Shown: piece after piece, positions 1-7,398 of the stretch | Layout of the letters: the number at the start of each line of letters is the position of its first letter | How positions within the stretch are numbered: the stretch's first letter is position 1 | DNA from: Deltaproteobacteria bacterium | Lineage (GTDB): Bacteria; Desulfobacterota; Syntrophia; Syntrophales; Smithellaceae | NCBI GenBank assembly: GCA_009668925.1 | Contig: SBEK01000089.1 | Coordinates: 1-16,322 of the forward strand | Reading direction: 5' to 3' | Length of the DNA stretch: 16,322 nucleotides | Position numbers and translations under genes: made by a program | Notes under the pieces: model-generated | Told to the model about the DNA's origin: nothing | Seen by the model: the letters and a program-made list of their open reading frames with translations, nothing else | Databases searched by the model: none

Positions 1-740
1 TAGGGAGGCTTGATGCTGTCCAGAACGGCGCCGTCTACACCTTCGCTGCGCTTGGCGACCCAGAATAGCGCCATAAAGACCGTCCAGAAGAAACCCCACG
101 TGTCATAGCTCTCCACCCGCAGACCGGATGCTTCCACCAGACGGACAAAACGCTGCCGGTCAAAGATTTGAATATGGTTCGGCTCCGAGAAGTAGCCGGG
201 CTGCGCCACCGGCTTTTGCAGCGCTTCCGAGCGGGCATCGGGCACGGTGATCAGATACCCGGCGCCGGGCCTCCCCACTCGGACAAGTTCTTCAAGAATT
301 TTTTCCGGGCAGGACGTGTGTTCGAGCATCTCGGTGGACAGGATCTTCGTTGCATATCCGTCCGGCAGAGGGAGCGGCAGCGAATCGCTCACGAAGCCTT
401 CCACTTTTCTCGCGGGAGATGCATGGGCCAGTTGGATCAGCGCCGCAACTTTTACCGGATCGACATCCGAAAAGACGACATGGGCGCCCTGTCGTGCGCA
501 AAACAAAACGGCGTTTCCCTCCCCGCATCCCACATCCAGGACGATATCGTCCGCGGTGACCTGAAAGCCGGGGAACACTTCTCCGGTTTCCACACGGTAC
601 CACCCGCGCCGGACGGCGTCCCGCAGGCCGCACATTCGGGGATCGACATCTCCGGGTGTGATCGCGGCCGGTCCGCTTCTTTTCTGCGGCGTTTTTTTCC
701 CTCTTGATCCGGACGAGGTCCGCTTGCTTTTTCCCGGCAT
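1..740 (-). CDS. Class I SAM-dependent methyltransferase, 3' end cut by window edge
   Basis: A frame open from ATG at 740 to the window edge gives 246 residues. It contains the SAM-binding glycine motif VLDVGCGEG (about residues 70-78), an acidic end of strand 2 in FSDVDP, and a LPLPDG...STEMLEH segment typical of Methyltransf_11 proteins. The first 30 residues are basic and low in complexity (KSKRTSSGSRGKK), so they are probably disordered. The start lies 17 bp after the stop of the acyl-CoA dehydrogenase gene, which suggests co-transcription. Its Shine-Dalgarno is weak (GGAAA), and an internal ATG at residue 36 is an alternative start. The last two visible bases read TA, so the next base could complete a stop codon and the gene may be nearly whole. 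The methyl acceptor is unknown. The fold assignment is firm; the role is not. Confidence 0.8.
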   Translation of the reverse strand, partial: MPGKSKRTSSGSRGKKTPQKRSGPAAITPGDVDPRMCGLRDAVRRGWYRVETGEVFPGFQVTADDIVLDVGCGEGNAVLFCARQGAHVVFSDVDPVKVAALIQLAHASPARKVEGFVSDSLPLPLPDGYATKILSTEMLEHTSCPEKILEELVRVGRPGAGYLITVPDARSEALQKPVAQPGYFSEPNHIQIFDRQRFVRLVEASGLRVESYDTWGFFWTVFMALFWVAKRSEGVDGAVLDSIKPP

Positions 741-757
741 ACTCGGATTTCCAAATT

Positions 758-1897
758 TTATTCTTTGATCACTTCCCGGGCGATGACGATTCGCTGGATT
801 TCGGAGGTGCCTTCATAGATGGTCGTGGCGCGTGCGTCGCGGAATAAGCGCTCGACCTTGTACTCCTTGGTGTAACCATAGCCGCCGTGCACCTGGAGGG
901 CCATGTATGCGCTCGAATTGGCGGTTTCCGAAGCGAACAACTTGGCCATTGAGGCTTCCCGGGTAAATTTCAACCCCCGGTCTTTACGGTCCGCCGCCGC
1001 CAGAGTGAGCCAGGAAGCGGCTTCGATCCCGGTGGCGGCGTCGGCGATCATAAACTGAATGGCCTCAAACGAGCTGATGGATTTCCCGAACTGGCGCCTT
1101 TGCTTCGTATAAGACACGGCTTCATCGAGACAGGCCCGGGCAATGCCCACAGCCTGCGAGGCGATGCCGATTCTCCCGCTGTCCAGCGCCCGCATAGCGA
1201 CCTTGAAGCCTTCGCCGGGATTTCCAAGCAGATTCACCGCCGGGATTTCACAATCCTCAAAAACCAGCTCCACCGTATTGGACGCCCGGAGCCCCAGTTT
1301 TTCTTCCCTGGACCCGATGCTGAAGCCGGGTGTGCCTTTTTCGACAATGAAAGCCGACAGCCCTTTCGTTCCCTTCTCCTGGCCGGTCCTCGCGATCAGA
1401 TTAATGACGTCGGCATACTGTCCGTGCGTGATAAAGACCTTGGTCCCGTTAATGATATACTTATCTTTTTTGAGAATGGCGGTCGTCGTCATCGAACCCG
1501 GGTCGGAGCCCGCGCCCGGCTCCGTAAGCGCAAACGCCCCCAGCAATGATCCTTCGGCAAGTCCGGTGAGCCATTTTTCTTTCTGCTCCCTGCTGCCGAA
1601 TTTAAGGAGAGGCTCACAGGAGAGATTGGCCACCGACATGGTGACCGCCGTTGATGCACAGGCGTAGGCGATCTCCTGCAGGGCCAGCGAATAGGCGACA
1701 GTCCCCGCTCCCGATCCTCCCAGTGCCTGCGGCACCATCATGCCCAAGAGGCCGAGTTCGCCCATTTTCTTGACGGCTTTCATCGGGAAAACACCCTGTT
1801 TGTCCCATTCGGTCGCCATCGGCTCCAGCTCCTTTTTGGCGAAATCTGCGGCCATGAGCCGGATCATTTCCTGTTCACTTGTGATTTCAAATGCCAT
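758..1897 (-). CDS. Acyl-CoA dehydrogenase (short-chain/butyryl-CoA type)
   Basis: This is a full-length 379-aa flavoprotein of the acyl-CoA dehydrogenase family, which introduces an alpha,beta double bond into an acyl-CoA and passes electrons to ETF. Visible signatures are LTEPGAGSD at 124-132 (FAD/substrate loop), the QRRQFGKSISSFEAIQF signature at 266-282, and HGGYGYTKEYKVERLFRDAR followed by YEGTSEIQ, where Glu362 matches the catalytic base of SCAD/MCAD. The stop of the XRE-cupin gene is 11 bp upstream, and GAGAGA just before the ATG serves as ribosome-binding site, so the two genes are probably one transcript. No etfAB lies in the window. Substrate cannot be fixed from sequence: butyryl-CoA, glutaryl-CoA or an alicyclic acyl-CoA are all possible. 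Family confidence is high. Confidence 0.95.
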   Translation of the reverse strand: MAFEITSEQEMIRLMAADFAKKELEPMATEWDKQGVFPMKAVKKMGELGLLGMMVPQALGGSGAGTVAYSLALQEIAYACASTAVTMSVANLSCEPLLKFGSREQKEKWLTGLAEGSLLGAFALTEPGAGSDPGSMTTTAILKKDKYIINGTKVFITHGQYADVINLIARTGQEKGTKGLSAFIVEKGTPGFSIGSREEKLGLRASNTVELVFEDCEIPAVNLLGNPGEGFKVAMRALDSGRIGIASQAVGIARACLDEAVSYTKQRRQFGKSISSFEAIQFMIADAATGIEAASWLTLAAADRKDRGLKFTREASMAKLFASETANSSAYMALQVHGGYGYTKEYKVERLFRDARATTIYEGTSEIQRIVIAREVIKE

Positions 1898-1908
1898 AAC
1901 CGTCTCTC

Positions 1909-2457
1909 TCAGGGAATGTACAGAACGACCAGCAGTTCCGTCTTTTCATCGCCGGGATTGCTTAAAGCGTGATGAAGCGCCGAATTAAAATGGATCGACT
2001 CACCCCGCGTAAGAAGGCTCTTATTTTTGCCTACCAGAATGGAAAGCTTTCCTTCGAGCACGTAGATGAATTCCTCACCTTCGTGATGGTAAGCCACGCC
2101 CTGGTGCGCCGTCTTCGGTTCGATTGTAACCCGATAAGCGCCAAGGTGCTTGTCCGATCCGGATTTTGTGAGCTGCGCGTAGGCGTATGACCCGGCGCGG
2201 ATCTTCTGGCTTTTCATCCGTGAGGATGCCTTTTTGGTTTCGGTGGCGCCGAGGACTCCCACATCCACCTGCAGCGTCCGGCTCAGTTGCAAAACCAGCG
2301 CCACGGGGGGCGTGGCGTCATCCTTTTCAATTTTTTCCAGGAGGTCGGCGGGATATCCGGTTTCATGAGCCAGGTCCTTGATGCTCATTTTTCTGTCTTC
2401 CCGATACGCCCTGACGCTCTGGCCGAAGGACTTCTTCTTGGCATTTTCTTTTGGCAT
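1909..2457 (-). CDS. XRE-family transcriptional regulator with C-terminal cupin domain
   Basis: The 182-aa protein has an N-terminal Cro/C1-type helix-turn-helix (about residues 11-66; core MSIKDLAHETGYPADLLEKIE) joined to a C-terminal cupin_2 domain (about 108-180). Cupin motif 1 is YHHEGEEFIYVLEG at 123-136, and motif 2 is GESIHFNSALHHALSNPG at 152-169. The His and Glu residues could bind a metal or small ligand. Proteins of this architecture are usually one-component regulators that sense a metabolite. It lies first in a likely transcript with the acyl-CoA dehydrogenase and methyltransferase, so it may control them and itself. A GGGAAACGG stretch sits just before the ATG. The effector is unknown, and a relation to the reductase gene set is only inferred from proximity. 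Confidence 0.9.
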   Translation of the reverse strand: MPKENAKKKSFGQSVRAYREDRKMSIKDLAHETGYPADLLEKIEKDDATPPVALVLQLSRTLQVDVGVLGATETKKASSRMKSQKIRAGSYAYAQLTKSGSDKHLGAYRVTIEPKTAHQGVAYHHEGEEFIYVLEGKLSILVGKNKSLLTRGESIHFNSALHHALSNPGDEKTELLVVLYIP

Positions 2458-2544
2458 GGTCCGTTTCCCGAAAAATGATGTAGACGTTAATTTGAATTTC
2501 TGGAACCCGGAGGTGATTCTAGCGATTTATTTTACGGATAGCGA

Positions 2545-2559
2545 ACATTTTTTTAATGT
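2545..2559. promoter_or_regulatory. Small inverted repeat upstream of XRE-cupin gene, possible operator
   Basis: ACATT-TTTTT-AATGT is a perfect 5-bp-arm inverted repeat. It lies about 90-100 bp upstream of the XRE-cupin ATG and just downstream of a candidate promoter. It could be a binding site for autoregulation, but arms this short in an AT-rich stretch can arise by chance. Confidence 0.2.
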
Positions 2560-2575
2560 CGGGCGATTTTTTTTG

Positions 2576-2603
2576 AGTATATAATGATTGAAGCGCCGGT
2601 CAC
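2576..2603 (-). promoter_or_regulatory. Candidate sigma70-type promoter for the XRE-cupin gene
   Basis: On the minus strand GTGACC (2603-2598, 4 of 6 matches to the -35 consensus) is followed after 16 bp by TATACT (2581-2576, 5 of 6 matches to the -10). This predicts a leader of about 110 nt before the ATG at 2457. The rest of the 292-bp gap 2458-2749 holds only the terminator at its far side and no gene that I can support. Confidence 0.3.
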
Positions 2604-2650
2604 GCTACGCCGGTATAGTGTGTCGTAAATTCCTTTGCACAGGTCCAGGA

Positions 2651-2690
2651 TGCAAAAAGTAGAACAAGGGCTTGCAACTCCTTGTTCTAC
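2651..2690 (-). terminator. Intrinsic terminator of the CoA-transferase gene
   Basis: An 11-bp perfect stem (arms 2659-2669 and 2680-2690, GTAGAACAAGG with CCTTGTTCTAC) encloses a 10-nt loop. Read on the minus strand it is followed immediately by TTTTTGC. It lies about 60 bp after the stop of the CoA-transferase at 2750. This is a standard rho-independent terminator, and it separates that gene from the XRE-cupin unit. Confidence 0.85.
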
Positions 2691-2749
2691 GCGGATTGAT
2701 GTTTATACGGCACAAAAAGTATATTTAAGAAAGCCCCGGACGCGCTAAG

Positions 2750-3943
2750 CTAGATGACGCCGTTCTGCGTCAATTTTTCGAGATCGGCGGGCGTCAGTCC
2801 CAGCAGTTCATGATAGACTTCCGCATTGTGCTGACCGAGGAGTGGAGAGGCTTTGTATTCATAGTCGCTTTTAGACAAACGAATCGGACAGCCGGCCATT
2901 TTGAATTTGCCTCTCTGCGGATGATCGAACTCGACAATGGTCCCCCGCTGGTTGAAGTGCGGATCGTTTAAAACTTCCTTTGTATCCAGCACCGGCGCCG
3001 TGGGAATGCCCAGGTCGGCCAGCGTCTTAAAGACTTCCATTTTGTCCTTCGTCCGGGTCCAGCCTTCAATGGCTTCCTTGAGTTCATGATACCGTTCGAT
3101 GCGCAGATAAATGTCGTTTTTCAGTTCTTCCGTCGCCAGATCCTTCCGCCCGATCGCAATCATGGCCATTTCGTATTGCTTGGGCGTAATCATGTTGATG
3201 TAGGCATAGTCGTTGGGGCCATCCCCCTTGCATTTCACGACTTCCACAAAATCACGCCGGGGCGCCGGTTCTCCGTCGTCCAGCGGATGCAAAGCGGTCG
3301 GCACCCGGTTGAAATTGATAATGGCATCCGCCATGGATTGCTCTACAAACTGTCCTTCACCGGTCTTCAGCCTTTGAATATAAGCGGCGAGAATCCCGAT
3401 GGCGAGATGCATGCCTGCTCCGGTATCACCGATGTTCGGCCCGGGATTCAAAGGCGGCGTATCGACCGTTCCCGTATTGCTCATGGCCCCGCCGATCGCC
3501 TTGGCCACCAGATCCATGGACAGATAATTGCTGTAAGGCCCGCCTTTGCCAAAACCGACATTCTCGGCGTAAATGATCTGTGGATTGACTTGGGAAAGGA
3601 CATCGTAACCGATCCCCATTCGCTCCATCACACCGGGCGCGAAATTGCTGACGACGACATCGGCCTTCTTGACCATCTCCTTGAACATGGCTATGCCTTC
3701 CGGCCTCTTGAGATTCAGCGTGATGCCGCGCTTGTTGGCGTTGAGCGAGAGATAATACCAGGCATCCAGCCCCTTCCGGGTATCTTCGGCACTGTTCATA
3801 AGGGTCCGGCCGACCTCTCCGGTTACCGGAGGTTCGATTTTGATCACATCGGCGCCCAGAAAAGCCAGCTGTTCGGTGCACGACGGTCCGGCTTCCCATT
3901 GCGTCAAATCGAGTATTTTCAATCCTTCCAGAGCTTTTGCCAT
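2750..3943 (-). CDS. Class III CoA-transferase (CaiB/BaiF family)
   Basis: The 397-aa protein matches the usual length of family III CoA-transferases, which move CoA between an acyl-CoA and a free carboxylic acid through an enzyme-bound aspartyl-CoA thioester. It begins with LEGLKILDLTQWEAGPSCTEQLAFLGADVIKIEPP, the typical N-terminal fold. GFGKGGPYSNYLSMDL carries the expected catalytic Asp (Asp144). NPGPNIGDTGAGMHLAIGILAA follows, as in formyl-CoA, carnitine and benzylsuccinate CoA-transferases. Two ATGs compete. GAGGAA (3951-3956) is only 2 nt from the ATG at 3949 but 8 nt from the ATG at 3943, so 3943 is preferred. It lies downstream of the reductase gene set, with its own possible promoter at 4091-4119. 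It might form or recycle the thioester used by that set; the substrate is not known. Confidence 0.93.
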   Translation of the reverse strand: MAKALEGLKILDLTQWEAGPSCTEQLAFLGADVIKIEPPVTGEVGRTLMNSAEDTRKGLDAWYYLSLNANKRGITLNLKRPEGIAMFKEMVKKADVVVSNFAPGVMERMGIGYDVLSQVNPQIIYAENVGFGKGGPYSNYLSMDLVAKAIGGAMSNTGTVDTPPLNPGPNIGDTGAGMHLAIGILAAYIQRLKTGEGQFVEQSMADAIINFNRVPTALHPLDDGEPAPRRDFVEVVKCKGDGPNDYAYINMITPKQYEMAMIAIGRKDLATEELKNDIYLRIERYHELKEAIEGWTRTKDKMEVFKTLADLGIPTAPVLDTKEVLNDPHFNQRGTIVEFDHPQRGKFKMAGCPIRLSKSDYEYKASPLLGQHNAEVYHELLGLTPADLEKLTQNGVI

Positions 3944-4076
3944 AGTCATCTTCCTCTTTTTGTATTTCTTTAATCAACCACCCCAAAGCCCGCTGCCGCG
4001 GTATGAAATGAACATGTTTGTTGCCGGGCAGGCTTTGGAGAATTACCTCTCGCCTTGCTAAGCGGGTTTTAAAAGA

Positions 4077-4110
4077 CCCGATGTACAACAATTTAAGGCT
4101 GCACATCGGG
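4077..4110. terminator. Inverted repeat after the binding-protein gene: weak terminator or operator
   Basis: Perfect 8-bp arms CCCGATGT (4077-4084) and ACATCGGG (4103-4110) flank 18 nt. On the minus strand the hairpin starts 18 nt after the stop of the binding-protein gene and is followed by TCTTTTAAAA, so it could end that transcript. The loop is long and the T tract interrupted, so termination may be leaky. The same repeat brackets the -10 box of a candidate promoter, so it could instead be an operator for the CoA-transferase gene. Confidence 0.45.
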
Positions 4111-4119
4111 CCGTGTCAA
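4091..4119 (-). promoter_or_regulatory. Candidate promoter for the CoA-transferase gene
   Basis: On the minus strand a perfect -35 box TTGACA (4119-4114) is followed after exactly 17 bp by TTAAAT (4096-4091, 4 of 6 matches). The predicted start is near 4084, leaving a leader of about 140 nt before the CoA-transferase ATG. The promoter lies inside the inverted repeat 4077-4110. Confidence 0.4.
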
Positions 4120-4128
4120 CTTCTTTGC

Positions 4129-5631
4129 TTATTCACCCCAGCCGTTTTTGCCCTTGCATCGTTCCAGCTTCGGATCCATCCAGGGGAGAACCTTTTCGGC
4201 CGGCAGCCTGATGATTGTGCCGACGTACGAAGCTTCCTTGAACCAGTAATAAGGCGGAATTGTAAAAGACGCCTTCTGCTGCTCCGGCGGCGCATAGACC
4301 TCGGCGGAAAGATCCTGGATCGCCTTATGATCGCAGGCCCGCATTTTGATCACCTTTCCGTTGGCCTGGCGATACGTATCACCTTCCCAGATCTGGATAA
4401 TCTTCTCGGCATTCGTGGTTTTGGCCCGCTCTATGATGTCCAGCAGCCAATACGTCTGCATGGCCCAGGAACCTCCGACACCGGCCATACCGTGCTGGAA
4501 GGCGTGACCGTTGTAAGGAGGAGATTTGAATTTTTCCCACTGGGTGCGATAGGTGGTATACAGTTTCGTATATCCCGGAGCGGCATCAAAGGGAACCGGG
4601 GAATGATAGGGGCCCACGTGAACCCAGTCCGCGCCGCCATTGCGGCCCAGTTCGTGCTGCATATTGGCTTCCGTCATCCAGATGTTGGCGAAGGGAAGTT
4701 TGAGTCCGCTCTGCTGAGCCTGTTTGGCGAGATTGGCCGCATCAGGCACCCAGTCTCCCGTAAAGATAACCTCGGCGCCGGAGGCTTTGATTTTGGCCAG
4801 ATACGGGGCAAAATCCGTCAGGAAAAGTTTATGATAATCTTCGCCGACGATCTGTGCATCAGGGAAGTATTCCTTGAGCCCGTTCTTGAATCCATCCGCA
4901 AAAATGTGACCGAATCCATAATCCTGACACAGGATATAAAATTTCTTTTCCTTCTTTCTGATCTGTCCATAAAAATAGGCAAGGCCGCGGGCGACCTGAT
5001 CAGCGGAGAAAGATCCCTGGAAGGAGTAGCGCCCGAAATTCTCGGCATTCTGGATATCATCGGAGGTGTTGCTGGCGTTCAAAGCAATGACCTTGTGCTT
5101 GTTGGCCACTTCATTGATGACCTTCATGATGTGGCTGCCGTCGCATCCCCAGAGGACATCGACTTTTTCCTGAAGGACCATTCGCTCGGCGACTTTCTTG
5201 GCCTGGTCCACTTTTCCCATCGAATCCGCCTGGATCACCTGGACTAATTTCTTCTTGCCGTCCACCCAGATGCCGCCGCGCTTGTTAATGTCGTGCGCAA
5301 CCCAGCTGACTGTGCCCCAGTAGAATTGGCCGTTGACCGTCGACGGCCCGGAAAAAGAAGCAACGATGGCGATTTTGATCGTATCTCCCGTCGGGCTCAC
5401 CCAGGTCGACGGATCAAAGCCGGTCATATCGCCCATCTTCTTGGCATCAAAAGCCGAATTGGCTTTGCCCAGTTTATCCGACGGGTCCGCTTTGGCTTCC
5501 TTGGATTCTTTTGCTTCTTTCGTTGCTTTCTTCGCCTTGGCCGCCGCGGCCGTCGCCGGATTGTAGGCCACCAGTGTGAAAGCAACCAAAGCCATCACCA
5601 TGAAAATAAAACTTCTGCCGATGAACTTCAT
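4129..5631 (-). CDS. ABC-transporter periplasmic substrate-binding protein (Leu/Ile/Val-type, Peripla_BP_6)
   Basis: This is a 500-aa type I periplasmic binding protein related to LivJ/UrtA receptors. The start at 5631 is chosen because AAGGAGG (5642-5648) lies 10 nt upstream and a signal peptide follows at once (MKFIGRSF, a hydrophobic stretch of about 15 residues, then NPATAAAA). The frame stays open upstream to 5742, but that would overlap the ATPase gene and bury the signal. After the signal comes a Lys/Ala/Glu-rich linker, then TIKIAIVASFSGPSTVNGQFYWG, which opens the ligand-binding domain. NASNTSDD, CQDYGFGHIFADGFKNGL and EVIFTGDWVPDAANLAKQ are typical of the fold. It lies 79 bp after the second ATPase gene without an obvious terminator, so it is probably in the same operon. 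No permease or ATPase transporter gene is present. It likely captures the acid that the operon metabolises, by inference. Confidence 0.92.
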   Translation of the reverse strand: MKFIGRSFIFMVMALVAFTLVAYNPATAAAAKAKKATKEAKESKEAKADPSDKLGKANSAFDAKKMGDMTGFDPSTWVSPTGDTIKIAIVASFSGPSTVNGQFYWGTVSWVAHDINKRGGIWVDGKKKLVQVIQADSMGKVDQAKKVAERMVLQEKVDVLWGCDGSHIMKVINEVANKHKVIALNASNTSDDIQNAENFGRYSFQGSFSADQVARGLAYFYGQIRKKEKKFYILCQDYGFGHIFADGFKNGLKEYFPDAQIVGEDYHKLFLTDFAPYLAKIKASGAEVIFTGDWVPDAANLAKQAQQSGLKLPFANIWMTEANMQHELGRNGGADWVHVGPYHSPVPFDAAPGYTKLYTTYRTQWEKFKSPPYNGHAFQHGMAGVGGSWAMQTYWLLDIIERAKTTNAEKIIQIWEGDTYRQANGKVIKMRACDHKAIQDLSAEVYAPPEQQKASFTIPPYYWFKEASYVGTIIRLPAEKVLPWMDPKLERCKGKNGWGE

Positions 5632-5641
5632 TTTAACTATT

Positions 5642-5648
5642 CCTCCTT
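5642..5648 (-). promoter_or_regulatory. Ribosome-binding site fixing the binding-protein start
   Basis: AAGGAGG on the minus strand, 10 nt before the ATG at 5631. It supports the shorter protein with an N-terminal signal peptide over the longer open frame starting at 5742. Confidence 0.75.
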
Positions 5649-5710
5649 CCGAAAATTGTTTGGTCGTTAACCTATCCCCATCCCTGACTTCAGACGCCTG
5701 CTTACTCCGC

Positions 5711-6547
5711 TTACAAAACAGAGACCAGCCCGGCGGTTTCACGGACCGCCGGTTTTTGGTCGAACTCCCTCATTTCCGCAAGACACGCGGCGCCGAAGGC
5801 CGCGGTGAAGCGCGGCCCTTCCGGAACCAAAACAGAAATCCCGAGAGCCGCGTTGATCGCCTGTACAAGTCCCGCATCCTCCCCCGTCCCGCCGGTCAGA
5901 ACGACATCGGGCTCCATCTTTACCCTTTTCGCCAGCATCGCCACCTTGGAGGCCATCGCGCGGTGCACACCGGCCAGAATGTCCTCGGCACGGGCGCCTT
6001 CAGCCAAGCGGGAAATCGTCTCCGATTCCGCGAAGACCGCACAGTTCGTCGAGAATTCAACGGGAGCGGCGGATTTTAACGAAAGCGGTCCGATGTGTTC
6101 GAGGGGAATATGGAGAATACGGGCAATCACCTGCAAAAATCTTCCGGAACCGGTGGCGCATTTTTCGCTGATCAGGAAATCGGCAACCCGTCCCTCGGCT
6201 GTGATACGCGCTGCTTTGGTGAATTGCCCGCCGATATCGACCACGGTCCGGGCGGACGGAAACAGGCAGTGACAGCCCATCGCCTGGCAGGAGATATCGG
6301 AAACCGTAAGCCCGGCAAAGGGCGCGCTTTCGGCGCCGACTCCCGTCACCACAAGGCCGGACAAACCGTCGCCGCTGATTCCGGCGCAAGAGACCACCGA
6401 CTCCAGAACTTTGCGGGCGGCTTCCTTGTAATTTCCTCCGGAAGCGACGAGGTCACTCGCCACGATCTTGCCGCCGGCGGTGAGCACCGCCGCAATGGAA
6501 ACCGAACCGATATCCAGACCGGCGTAATATTTTATTGAATCGTTCAT
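5711..6547 (-). CDS. BadF/BcrD-family ATPase, second activator subunit
   Basis: The 278-aa protein belongs to the BadF/BadG/BcrA/BcrD/HgdC family of ASKHA-fold ATPases, which couple ATP hydrolysis to transfer of low-potential electrons from a [4Fe-4S] cluster. Visible motifs are GLDIGS (10-15), TVVDIGGQ (101-108), EKCATGSGRFLQ (128-139) and NCAVFAESETISR (168-180). Cys130 and Cys169 match the cluster ligands known in HgdC. Compared with its upstream neighbour it has lost conserved residues: DIGSVSIA replaces DIGSTMTK, and DIGGQFTK replaces DIGGQDSK. It carries ATGSGRF, which is closer to BcrD-type subunits. Its ATG overlaps the stop of the preceding ATPase gene (ATGA), implying translational coupling and equal amounts. 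It probably pairs with that protein as a heterodimer, as BcrA does with BcrD. Confidence 0.93.
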   Translation of the reverse strand: MNDSIKYYAGLDIGSVSIAAVLTAGGKIVASDLVASGGNYKEAARKVLESVVSCAGISGDGLSGLVVTGVGAESAPFAGLTVSDISCQAMGCHCLFPSARTVVDIGGQFTKAARITAEGRVADFLISEKCATGSGRFLQVIARILHIPLEHIGPLSLKSAAPVEFSTNCAVFAESETISRLAEGARAEDILAGVHRAMASKVAMLAKRVKMEPDVVLTGGTGEDAGLVQAINAALGISVLVPEGPRFTAAFGAACLAEMREFDQKPAVRETAGLVSVL

Positions 6548-7374
6548 GTGAAAAAAGTCACCTCTTCCATTTTCCGTTCGCGGCTGCGGACGACGCCCCG
6601 CCGCGCCAAATCACTGCCGATGAGCGCGGCCCCCAGAGCGCCGGTAATAAAGGGCTCCGGCGGGACCTTGACCCCAAAGCCGACTTTGTCCGCAATGGCC
6701 TGAACGAGGCCTTTGTTTTTGGCTCCCCCTCCGGTGACGACCACGTCTTTCTTTAATCCCAGATGCCGCGTCATGTTGACGACGCGGCCGGCGATCGCCA
6801 CATGCAGGCCGGCAACGATTTCCGGGATGGTCGCCCCCTCCGTCAGCCGGGAGGTCACCTCATGCTCCGCAAACACTGTGCAGATATTCGAAATCTTGAC
6901 GTACGTTTTGGCCGTCTGCGCGAGATCGCCCATCTCGGTCAGTTTGATTCCGAGGGTCTCCGCGATCACTTCCAGAAAGCGGCCCGTTCCGGCGGCACAC
7001 TTGTCGTTCATGACAAAATCGGCCACTTTGCCTTCGGCATCCAGTTTGATGCCTTTGGAATCCTGCCCGCCGATATCAATGATGGTGTGCGTCTCCGGGA
7101 ATATCGACCAAATCCCCCGGGCGTGGCAGGTGATCTCCGTCATCTGCTTGTCGGCAAACGGCACATTGATCCGCCCGTAGCCCGTCGCCACAATAAAATC
7201 GAGGCCGGAAAAGGAAAGGTCGCACTTCCGCACGGCGTCGTCCATGACCTTGAGGGCCAGGTGGCGATGTTCCGCGCCCGTGGGGCCGATCACCGTCGCG
7301 AGTTCCTTCCCCCGGTCATCCACAATGACCGCCTTGGTCATGGTCGACCCGATGTCAATTCCTGCAAAAGGCAT
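6544..7374 (-). CDS. BadF/BcrA/HgdC-family ATPase, canonical activator subunit
   Basis: This 276-aa ASKHA-fold ATPase looks complete and canonical. It has AGIDIGSTMTKAV (4-16, phosphate-1 loop), IIDIGGQDSKGIKL (98-111, phosphate-2 loop), DKCAAGTGRFLE (124-135), ICTVFAEHEVTSRL (164-177) and VVVTGGGAKN (adenosine loop). Cys126 and Cys165 correspond closely to the two Cys per subunit that bind the shared [4Fe-4S] cluster in the 2-hydroxyglutaryl-CoA dehydratase activator. It starts 24 bp after the large 435-aa subunit gene and ends overlapping the second ATPase gene by 4 bp. Its role, by family, is ATP-driven electron injection into the large subunits. Alone it could activate a dehydratase as a homodimer. 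The coupled, divergent paralog argues for a BcrAD-like heterodimer. Confidence 0.94.
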   Translation of the reverse strand: MPFAGIDIGSTMTKAVIVDDRGKELATVIGPTGAEHRHLALKVMDDAVRKCDLSFSGLDFIVATGYGRINVPFADKQMTEITCHARGIWSIFPETHTIIDIGGQDSKGIKLDAEGKVADFVMNDKCAAGTGRFLEVIAETLGIKLTEMGDLAQTAKTYVKISNICTVFAEHEVTSRLTEGATIPEIVAGLHVAIAGRVVNMTRHLGLKKDVVVTGGGAKNKGLVQAIADKVGFGVKVPPEPFITGALGAALIGSDLARRGVVRSRERKMEEVTFFT

Positions 7375-7398
7375 AGTTCAGTTCACGCTTTCCCTTCT

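Noticed and set aside
452..754. Short minus-strand open frames over the methyltransferase region
   Set aside because: They are out of phase with the frame carrying the SAM-binding motif VLDVGCGEG, which is open across the whole segment to the window edge.
4018..5247. Long plus-strand open frame of 409 codons
   Set aside because: It lies antisense to the binding-protein gene, which has a signal peptide, a ribosome-binding site and recognisable family sequence. The plus-strand product matches nothing and looks like a shadow frame of a GC-rich gene.
5632..5742. Longer N-terminus for the binding protein
   Set aside because: It would overlap the ATPase gene and place 37 polar residues before a clear signal peptide. 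AAGGAGG favours 5631.
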